Source: Comamonas koreensis (GTDB lineage: Bacteria; Pseudomonadota; Gammaproteobacteria; Burkholderiales; Burkholderiaceae_C). From it: 64,000 nucleotides of DNA. Made by a program: the position numbers and the translations under genes. The stretch lies in contig NZ_CP043575.1 of assembly GCF_014076495.1 (NCBI RefSeq), forward strand, positions 1,860,001 through 1,924,000, in the 5' to 3' direction. Of the stretch, positions 9,410-16,053 are shown piece after piece. The notes under the pieces are model-generated. The model made no database searches. It saw only the letters and a program-made list of their open reading frames with translations, and had not been told where the DNA came from. Every line of letters begins with the position of its first letter. Position 1 is the first letter of the stretch.

Positions 9410-10657
9410 TTATAAGCAGAGGAAGGCCAGCGCCGCAATGGCCGTCGGCAGCAAGGCGCCCAGCAGCAGGCCGCCAATGCTGATGGTTGCGTTGCTGAAG
9501 CCGTGCTTGAGCAGCGCCACACCGGCAGGGTTGGGCGCATTGGCGATCACCGTCAGGCCCCCGCCGGCGACGGCACCGGCCATCAGCATGTACTTGGCCG
9601 CATCGCTCATGCCTTCGATCTGCGAGCCCAGGTAGGTGAGGGCGGCGTTGTCGGTGATGGCGGTCAGCCCCAGCGCACCAAAGAACAGCGCGAGCGGCAC
9701 CATGCTGGCCACCAGTGGCTGCAGCCACCAGCTTTGCAGGCCGCCCAGCACCACCAGGCCCGCCAGGAAAAAGCCCACCAGCAGCGCCTCCTTGAGGATC
9801 AGCGGGCTTTGGTACCTGGCATAGGCATGGGTGTAGCCCAGAAACAGCAGAAATACGCCCAGGAACAGCACCGGATGGTGGGCCAGCACCACCACGGCCG
9901 CCAGCAAGGCCGCATGCACGGCCACCACGCCCAGCGGCATGGACGCTTGCGCATCGCCGCTTTGCGGTGCTGCCGTCAGATGGCCGCGCATGCACCAGGT
10001 CGCAATGCTGGCGTTGATCAAGACGGCAATCACCGCTTTCCAGCCAAAGTGGCTCAGCATGAAGGCGCTGTCCCAGCCCCAGGTCGCAGCGACCATCAGC
10101 ACCGGCGGCGCTGCGTAGGAGGTGAGCGTGCCGCCAATGGAGATATTGACGAAGAGCACACCCAGCGCCAGGTACTTGAGGCGGGTGGGCATCAGAGGGG
10201 TGAACACCAGCGGCGCCAGGGTCAGTGCGGCAATGGTCATCGCGGCCGGCTCGGTGATCAGCGAGCCCATCAGCGGCACGGCGGCCAGGCCCAGCCAGGC
10301 CAGGCTCAGGGCCGTGGGCAGCGGCGTGGCGCGGGCCAGCGCCGCCAGGGTGCGCTGCACCGTCATCACGATGGGGCGGGAGGCGGCCATGACCATGACG
10401 ACAAAGACAAACAGGGGCTCGGTGTAGTTGCGCGATTCGGCGTAATCCACCGCCTGGGCCGGCCCGCTGGCAAACGCCATGACGCCGATCAGCACCATGG
10501 CCCAGAAACCGAAGACGATCTCGACCTCGCCCAGCAGATGGAAGACGCCCGCATGGCGCGGGTAGCGGTGCGACAGGCGCTCGAACTGCTTGGCAAGAAA
10601 GGTGTGGGCCAGCGCGATGGCAAAAATGCCAGCTGCCAAATGCTCGATGGCAAACAT
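9410..10657 (-). CDS. putative Na+/H+ antiporter (Na_H_antiport_2-like membrane protein)
   Basis: A 415-residue, highly hydrophobic protein with about 11-12 predicted membrane segments. It resembles the poorly characterised putative Na+/H+ antiporter family related to ion transporters of the IT superfamily. Re-entrant-like polar stretches are seen around SLITEPAAMT and GLTAITDNAALT; the second has the Thr-Asp-Asn-Ala pattern common in such carriers. The start at 10657 (MFAIEHLAAG) follows a GGAG eight bases upstream; a longer in-frame start at 10735 would add non-family residues. It stands alone, convergent with the DedA-rhodanese gene. Substrate is not evident. Confidence 0.7.
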   Translation of the reverse strand: MFAIEHLAAGIFAIALAHTFLAKQFERLSHRYPRHAGVFHLLGEVEIVFGFWAMVLIGVMAFASGPAQAVDYAESRNYTEPLFVFVVMVMAASRPIVMTVQRTLAALARATPLPTALSLAWLGLAAVPLMGSLITEPAAMTIAALTLAPLVFTPLMPTRLKYLALGVLFVNISIGGTLTSYAAPPVLMVAATWGWDSAFMLSHFGWKAVIAVLINASIATWCMRGHLTAAPQSGDAQASMPLGVVAVHAALLAAVVVLAHHPVLFLGVFLLFLGYTHAYARYQSPLILKEALLVGFFLAGLVVLGGLQSWWLQPLVASMVPLALFFGALGLTAITDNAALTYLGSQIEGMSDAAKYMLMAGAVAGGGLTVIANAPNPAGVALLKHGFSNATISIGGLLLGALLPTAIAALAFLCL

Positions 10658-10887
10658 GGTGTGCTCCGATGCGAAGCATGCAGCCGTTTGCAGGCCATTG
10701 GGCGCGCACGGGGGTGTCAGCGCCCCGCAGGCCAAACGGTGCAGGCAACAGGGTTCCAGCGAGGCGGCCCGACCTTCGCTAACAACCTGCCGCTACACCC
10801 TATGTGACGACACCCAAGCCTTCTATTTTACAAAAAAATAATCAGTGATGGGTTTTCAATGTCTTTTTGCAGACGCTGAACAGCTTC

Positions 10888-11931
10888 TCAGGTCGGCGGG
10901 TTGCGGCGCTTGCTGCGCAGCCACCAGGCCGCGATCAACGAGAACAGCACGATCACCCCCACCAGCAGCCAAAAGCCCATCGGGTCCTGGCTGAGCGGGA
11001 TGCCGCCCACATTCATGCCGAACAGGCCAGCCATCATGTTCACCGGCAGGGCCAGCACGGTGATCATCGTCAGCGTGTAGAGCGAGCGGTTGGTGTCTTC
11101 GTTGATGCCGGCGGCAATCTCTTCTTGCAGCAGCTTGATGCGCTCTTCGAGCGACTGCATGTCGCGCAGAAAAACGGAGAACTCTTCGCTGGCCGCGCGC
11201 AGCGCATGCAGGTCCTCGTCCAGCATCCACTGCGGGGGCATCTGCAGCAGGCGGAACATCGCCGAGGGCTCGGGCGCGAGCAGGCGCTTCAAGCGCACCA
11301 GCAGGCGGCGCAGCGCACCCAGCTGGCGCGGCTGCATGCGCGTGCGCCCGCCCAGCATGGTGTCCTCGATCTGGTCGACGCGCTGGGTCACATCGCGCAC
11401 GATGCGCACCAGCACATCGGCCTGGGCGCGCAGCAGGCGTTCGAGCAGCTGGGGGCTGGAGCCGGGCGTGTCGCCCTGGCGAATCTGCTGGCGCAGCGCA
11501 TCGACCGAGCGCAGCGGGTGGGCCCGGGCCGATAACACCCACTGGGGCGAGGCCTGGATCCACATCGTGTGGATATCGCTGGACTCGAACTGGAAGTCGA
11601 AATCGATGTCGTTGATGACGGCCAGCAGCGCGTCATCCATGCGCTCGATACGGGTTGAGGCCAGGCCATCGCGCAGCGCCTCAAAGTACTGCTCATCGAG
11701 CGCCGCATACTGCTGCAGCCAGCGCAGGCAGTGGGCATGCGAGAGGTTGAAATGCAGCCAGACAAAGCCGGTGCTGCTGGGCGGTGCGGCCAGCCAGGCC
11801 TGCGCTTGCTCGGCGGTCAGCGCCGTGGCGGGGCCCTGGCCGTCAAAGGCATAGCCCCAGATCAGGCCGCTGTTGTCATGGGGGGAGATCAGCGGGGCCG
11901 TATCAGGCTCGCGCGGCAGGGGTTCAGTCAA
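10888..11931 (-). CDS. zntB: CorA/ZntB-family metal-ion transporter
   Basis: A 347-residue CorA-superfamily protein: a large cytoplasmic N-terminal domain (about 1-285) with long helical stretches, then two C-terminal membrane helices with the pore signature FGMNVGGIPL between them (about residues 307-316). A GMN with this following sequence is more typical of the ZntB branch (Zn2+) than of CorA (Mg2+/Co2+), which usually has GMNF. The start is a TTG at 11931 with GGAG eight bases upstream. No adjacent regulator is seen. Substrate assignment rests on family only. Confidence 0.82.
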   Translation of the reverse strand: MTEPLPREPDTAPLISPHDNSGLIWGYAFDGQGPATALTAEQAQAWLAAPPSSTGFVWLHFNLSHAHCLRWLQQYAALDEQYFEALRDGLASTRIERMDDALLAVINDIDFDFQFESSDIHTMWIQASPQWVLSARAHPLRSVDALRQQIRQGDTPGSSPQLLERLLRAQADVLVRIVRDVTQRVDQIEDTMLGGRTRMQPRQLGALRRLLVRLKRLLAPEPSAMFRLLQMPPQWMLDEDLHALRAASEEFSVFLRDMQSLEERIKLLQEEIAAGINEDTNRSLYTLTMITVLALPVNMMAGLFGMNVGGIPLSQDPMGFWLLVGVIVLFSLIAAWWLRSKRRNPPT

Positions 11932-12032
11932 GATAGCACTCCGGGGACGGGCGGATGCCCCGCGCCAAACCCCGTATTTTTGGCAGCTACCGTGACTGTT
12001 TCATGACAAAGCCATGACGCGCGCGGGCGTGC

Positions 12033-12197
12033 TCAGTCGGGCATCGAGCAGTGGCCGCCGCTGGCATGCTGGCCCGAGCCCGCGGCGATCAGCGGCGCCT
12101 CGTAGCGCAGGTCCACGGGCTGGCTGTGGACGTAATCCCAGGCGATGAAGGCGACCAGCAGCAGCCAGAAGCTGCTGCGCAAAAGGGTGGTGTTCAT
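12033..12197 (-). CDS. 54-residue single-pass membrane peptide downstream of YeeE
   Basis: A short gene with a strong GAGGAG site before the ATG at 12197, starting 16 bases after the stop of the YeeE-like permease gene. The peptide has one hydrophobic segment (about residues 8-21) and a C-terminal tail with His-Cys (GGHCSMPD). I do not recognise a family. Tight spacing, a good ribosome-binding site and a membrane segment favour a real gene in the thiosulfate cluster. The C-terminal Cys could take part in sulfur handling, but that is speculation. Confidence 0.6.
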   Translation of the reverse strand: MNTTLLRSSFWLLLVAFIAWDYVHSQPVDLRYEAPLIAAGSGQHASGGHCSMPD

Positions 12198-12213
12198 GTG
12201 CGGCTCCTCGCGC

Positions 12214-13311
12214 TTAAAAACCAAAATGGCGGCGAATGCGCAGCCCGAAGATCGTGCCGGCAAAGGCGAGCGGCACCCAGATCCAGCCATGGATGCTGCC
12301 GGTGCTGATGCCAGACAGCATCGCGCCCACATTGCAGCCAAAGGCCAGGCGCGAGCTGTAGCCCAGCACCAGGCCGGCGACCAGGGCCACCAGCCACTGC
12401 GTGCCGGTCAGCGCCTTGGCAGCAGTCGGCTTGCCCGCAGCAATCCACAGCGCACCGGCCAGAATGCCGATGTTGGTGATGCTGGTGATGTCCAGCAGCA
12501 CGGTCTCGTGCAGGCGCTGGGCATTGCCCGGCTGGCTCCAGAACCAGTTGCCCGCCAGGTCCACGATGCCGGCGCCATTGGCCACCTTGGCGGCCCAGAG
12601 GCCAAAGCCATAGACCACGCCCCAGGGCTGGCCGGCAATCACCAGGTTCAAGGTGGCGAAGATGGCCAGGCCAATGGCGCCCATCACCCACTTGCGCTGC
12701 CACAGGCCGGGCATGCTGCGCTGCTGCGCGGCATGGGCCTTGGCGCAATAGGCCTTGACCGCAAAGCCGATGACAGCCAGCGCCGCCAAGGTGGCGAGCA
12801 GCGCAGGCAGCCAGCCCCAGGTGCTGACCAGGCCGACTGCCGGCATGCGGCCCAGGTCCAGCCACCAGCCCAGGTGCAGCGACCCTAAGAAGCTGCCAAT
12901 CGCAAACATCGGCAGGATGGCCGTGTTCATCGGGATGCCCATGCCCGCCTTGTACAAGGTGCCGCTGCCGCAGCCGTCAGCAATCTGCATGCACAGGCCA
13001 AACACAAAGGCGCCCACCAGCAGGCTGATGCTGGGCGGGCCCAGCGCGGCCGTCAGCTCCGGGTAGTGGCCCAGCAGCGGCATGGCCATCGCGGCGGCCA
13101 GTGCCAGCAGCAGCAGCTGGCCAAACACGCCGCGTGGGTCCTTGTCCTCGACCAGCATGCGCCAGCCGGTGGTAAAGCCAAAGCGCTGGCCAGCCAGGAT
13201 GGCACCCAGGCCGATGCCGACCAGGAACAGCGCCGCCTGGCGCAGCGATACCGACCACAGCAGCCAGCCAAAAAAGGCCGCCATCAGGATCGACAGGGGA
13301 AGTCGTTTCAT
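12214..13311 (-). CDS. YeeE/YedE (TsuA)-family thiosulfate/sulfur-compound permease
   Basis: A 365-residue membrane protein with about nine to ten helices. Both halves carry the family's Cys-containing loops: DGCGSGTLY in the first half and FGCNVGAML in the second. Known: in TsuA (YeeE) such cysteines relay thiosulfate across the membrane. ATG at 13311 is preceded by GGTGA; a GTG at 13320 is an alternative. The gene lies 84 bases downstream of a secreted rhodanese on the same strand, a frequent pairing. A hairpin terminator lies between them, so expression of the two may differ. Substrate is predicted, not shown. Confidence 0.85.
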   Translation of the reverse strand: MKRLPLSILMAAFFGWLLWSVSLRQAALFLVGIGLGAILAGQRFGFTTGWRMLVEDKDPRGVFGQLLLLALAAAMAMPLLGHYPELTAALGPPSISLLVGAFVFGLCMQIADGCGSGTLYKAGMGIPMNTAILPMFAIGSFLGSLHLGWWLDLGRMPAVGLVSTWGWLPALLATLAALAVIGFAVKAYCAKAHAAQQRSMPGLWQRKWVMGAIGLAIFATLNLVIAGQPWGVVYGFGLWAAKVANGAGIVDLAGNWFWSQPGNAQRLHETVLLDITSITNIGILAGALWIAAGKPTAAKALTGTQWLVALVAGLVLGYSSRLAFGCNVGAMLSGISTGSIHGWIWVPLAFAGTIFGLRIRRHFGF

Positions 13312-13339
13312 CACGATCACCGTTGAGAGTCAATACAAC

Positions 13340-13376
13340 AAAAAGCTGCCAGCGCTTCTGCAGAAGTGCTGGCAGC
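13340..13376 (-). terminator. long hairpin terminator between rhodanese and yeeE genes
   Basis: A 32-base inverted repeat (13345-13376, one mismatch; core CTTCTGCAGAAG) followed on the minus strand by TTTT. It lies downstream of the rhodanese gene and upstream of the yeeE start, so it may terminate or attenuate read-through. Confidence 0.75.
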
Positions 13377-13394
13377 CAAAGAACCGGGTCCGGC

Positions 13395-14354
13395 TTATTT
13401 GAACTTGCGCTGCCACCATTGCTTGGCGTCATAGGCCAGCGATTCGGCGCGGCCGGGCTGGTTCTCCATCGCCGGGGCGTCGGGCTGCTGGGTCCAGTCC
13501 ACCATCGAGCCGGCATACAGCTTGACATTGGGCAGGCCGGCCATCTCGCTCAGGCCAAACCAGTCGGTAGCGGCCCAGTGGCCGGTATTGCAGAAGGCGA
13601 CGGTGTCCTGGCCGTCCTTGCGGCTGACCTTCTGCGCAATCTGCCGAGCGGTGGCCGGGTCCACAAACTGGGCCGTGCCCTTGACGAACCACTGGTTGAA
13701 ATCGAGCTGTTGCGCGCCGGGCAGGGTGCCCGAGAGCTTGGCCGCTGGCGCGCGGGTCTTGCCCTGGTAGAACGCATCGGGGCGGGAATCGACCAGCGCG
13801 GCATTGCTCAGGTCGACATGGGAGCGCACCTGGTCGCGCGTGGCGATCAGGCTCTCGTCCAGCACGGGCTGGTAGCTGCTGGCCTGCACCTGGGGCGTCT
13901 CGGTGCTGACGGGTTGGCCCTCGGCCACCCAGGTCTTCATGCCACCGTTGACGATGGACAGGTCCTTCAAGCCCAGCACCTTCAGGCTCCAGTAGACACG
14001 CGCCATCGCACCAAAATCGGTGGCATCGGCGCCGGTCGATACCACGACGGCATGCGTGGCAGGGGTCAGGCCCAGCGACTGCACCAAGGCCGTGAGCTTG
14101 GGCAGATCGGGCAGCTCACCGGGGTTGGTGGCCGGGCCGCGCCACTTGCCATAGGGCGCGTTGAGCGCGCCGGGAATATGGCCTTCGGTATAGAGCTTGG
14201 GCTCGCGGATATCGATGACGACAGGCGCGGCCGCGCTTTGTTGGGCGCTGGCCAACTCGGCCGGGCTCAAAAGGGGCTGGGCGGCATGGGCTGCCGTGAG
14301 CCAACTGCTGGCAAACAGGGCGCTGGCCACAGCCAGCTGGCGAAAGGTTGTCAT
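13395..14354 (-). CDS. periplasmic thiosulfate sulfurtransferase (tandem rhodanese)
   Basis: A 319-residue protein with a signal peptide (about 1-25, ending AHAA) and two rhodanese domains. The N-terminal domain (about 30-145) keeps the fold (VVIDIRE) but has no Cys in the active-site position (VVVSTGAD). The C-terminal domain has the catalytic Cys255 in VAFCNTGHWA. This inactive/active pattern is normal for thiosulfate:cyanide sulfurtransferases. Start at 14354 gives MTTFRQL; an ATG at 14375 would add seven residues. With the YeeE-like permease next to it, it probably transfers sulfane sulfur from thiosulfate in the periplasm before import. Confidence 0.87.
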   Translation of the reverse strand: MTTFRQLAVASALFASSWLTAAHAAQPLLSPAELASAQQSAAAPVVIDIREPKLYTEGHIPGALNAPYGKWRGPATNPGELPDLPKLTALVQSLGLTPATHAVVVSTGADATDFGAMARVYWSLKVLGLKDLSIVNGGMKTWVAEGQPVSTETPQVQASSYQPVLDESLIATRDQVRSHVDLSNAALVDSRPDAFYQGKTRAPAAKLSGTLPGAQQLDFNQWFVKGTAQFVDPATARQIAQKVSRKDGQDTVAFCNTGHWAATDWFGLSEMAGLPNVKLYAGSMVDWTQQPDAPAMENQPGRAESLAYDAKQWWQRKFK

Positions 14355-14498
14355 GGCAATAGCGTGTGGGGGCAAATCAATGGGCCTATTGTCCCGCGAT
14401 TGCGGTCTGCAAGCATGCTATGCGCGGATTGAATATATGGCGGTAAGGTTATATGCTCCCAGGGAATATGGATGGTGCTGCACCAACCCCTGCCTGTG

Positions 14499-15044
14499 TT
14501 AGACCCACAGGCCGGCGCGAAAGCCGCGCGCCGCGTAATAGGACTGCACGCCATTGTGGTAGGTGAACACGCGCTCATAGCGCCGGTCGCCAAACAGCGC
14601 GCCACCCAGGCGCCGCATCTCGTCAGGCGTGGCCAGCCAGCTGGAGGTCTTGCCGTCAAACGCGCCCAGGGTCTGCAGATGGCGGTACTGCGCCTCGTCC
14701 AGCAGCTGCACACCCATCGCATCGGCCATGCCCTGCGCACTGCCTGCGGGTTTGTTTTCCTTGCGCGCGGCCAGCGCCTCTTCGTCAAAGCACAGGCTGC
14801 GCCGCCCCGTGGGGCTTTCGGCGGCGCAATCGGCAAACAGCAGCTGGCCGCTGGCGCTGTCCTGCAAGATCACGTCGGGCTCGCCGCCGGTCGCCTCCAT
14901 CTGGGCCAGCGCCTGGTGGGCGGCCGTGTTCTTGTCCAGGCGCTGTAGCACCAGGGCCCAGTCCAGCGACGGGTGGCGGGCGGAGTGGGCCTCAAAGCGG
15001 GCTTGGAGTACGGCGATCAATGCCTGCAGTTCGGTCTTGTTCAT
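14499..15044 (-). CDS. DUF4256-family protein
   Basis: A 181-residue soluble protein resembling the DUF4256 family: a family-typical core near ASGQLLFADCAAESP (about 63-77), SLCFDEEAL and the C-terminal FTYHNGVQSYYAARGFR. No catalytic motif is known for this family. The start at 15044 has AAGGA about ten bases upstream. It is divergent from the ParB-like gene, with 106 bases between the two start codons. Function unknown. Confidence 0.75.
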   Translation of the reverse strand: MNKTELQALIAVLQARFEAHSARHPSLDWALVLQRLDKNTAAHQALAQMEATGGEPDVILQDSASGQLLFADCAAESPTGRRSLCFDEEALAARKENKPAGSAQGMADAMGVQLLDEAQYRHLQTLGAFDGKTSSWLATPDEMRRLGGALFGDRRYERVFTYHNGVQSYYAARGFRAGLWV

Positions 15045-15121
15045 GGCTGTCAAATCCTTGTCAAGCGGCTGCCACTTTTGCGCACTTCTACAATCGGCGC
15101 AAGCTTTTTTAAGGATTACCA

Positions 15122-15142
15122 GCGGCGGCACCCTGCCGCCGC
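15122..15142 (+). repeat. 9-bp inverted repeat before the ParB-like start codon
   Basis: GCGGCGGCA and TGCCGCCGC pair perfectly around a CCC loop, eight bases before the ATG at 15151. The best Shine-Dalgarno-like sequence (AAGGA, about 15110) lies on the 5' side of the hairpin, so folding would shorten the apparent distance to the start. Confidence 0.6.
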
Positions 15143-15150
15143 TCTGCATT

Positions 15151-16041
15151 ATGGATATTGTTGTCAACGAAGAACTCAAGGCCTACATCGACCCACTGAC
15201 CCCGGACGAGCATGCCTCGCTGGAGCGCAGCATTCTGGCCGAAGGCTGCCGCGATGCGCTGGTGCTCTGGGGCAATGTACTGGTCGATGGCCACAACCGC
15301 TACGGCATCTGCCAAAAGCATGGCCTGCCTTTCAACACGGTGCAGAACACCCAGTTCCAGTCGATGCAGGATGTCTACCTGTGGATGATTGACCAGCACC
15401 TGGGGCGCCGCAGCGTCTCCGATTTTCAGCGTGGCGTGCTGGCACTGCGCAAGCGCGAGATTCTGGAGCACCGCAAGCTGGAGAAGGCCCACCCGGTGCC
15501 CGCGCAACAGGCCGAAGGCGAGGCGCCAGCCGTCAGCAATGCCGATGATGCGTTCTCGCCGGTCGATGCGGCCGAGCTGGAAAAAGTAGCCACGCGCGAG
15601 GCGATTGCCAAGGCGGCGCGCTTGTCGAGCAGCCAGGTTGCGCAAATCGAGAAGATCCAGAAAAGCGCCGCGCCTGCGCTGGTCGAGGCTTTGAAGGCCG
15701 GCGATATCTCCATCAACGCCGCGGCCGTGGTCGCGACCCTGCCGCACGAAGAGCAGCAGGCCGCTGCCCAAGGCGGCAAGGATGGCTTGAAGCAGGTGGT
15801 CAAGCAGGTGCGCGAAGCCAAGCGCAAGCCCAAGGAAGAGGCGCCCGAGTCCGCCGAGCCGGCCAGCGCCCCCTCGGCCGCGCATGGCGCCGAGGCGGTA
15901 GATGCTGCGCTGGACAAGGCCCAGCAGCAGATCAGCGACTTGCGCGCCCGCGTGCAGGCGCTGGAGCTGGAAAACGCCCAGCTGCGCCTGCAGCTGGCGG
16001 CAGCGTCGTCACAGGACCTGCCCGTCCCGGACGAAGCCTGA
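15151..16041 (+). CDS. ParB-like nuclease-domain protein with C-terminal coiled coil
   Basis: A 296-residue protein. The N-terminal ParB/Srx-like fold contains the LVDGHNRYGIC motif (about residues 45-55), typical of ParB-domain proteins. A helical middle region follows (about 140-215) with KAARLSSSQVAQIEKI resembling the ParB helix-turn-helix. The C-terminus (about 250-285) is a heptad-rich coiled coil likely to dimerise. There is no ParA partner nearby, so this is not a standard partition cassette. Genes of this type occur on chromosomes and mobile elements as DNA-binding factors of unknown role. Start at 15151; see the hairpin just upstream. Confidence 0.75.
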   Translation: MDIVVNEELKAYIDPLTPDEHASLERSILAEGCRDALVLWGNVLVDGHNRYGICQKHGLPFNTVQNTQFQSMQDVYLWMIDQHLGRRSVSDFQRGVLALRKREILEHRKLEKAHPVPAQQAEGEAPAVSNADDAFSPVDAAELEKVATREAIAKAARLSSSQVAQIEKIQKSAAPALVEALKAGDISINAAAVVATLPHEEQQAAAQGGKDGLKQVVKQVREAKRKPKEEAPESAEPASAPSAAHGAEAVDAALDKAQQQISDLRARVQALELENAQLRLQLAAASSQDLPVPDEA

Positions 16042-16053
16042 ACGACCCAGCGC

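Noticed and set aside
14431..14470. AT-rich TATATG-like repeats upstream of the rhodanese gene, resembling a regulator site
   Set aside because: The symmetry is short and imperfect, and no regulator is adjacent; too weak to annotate.
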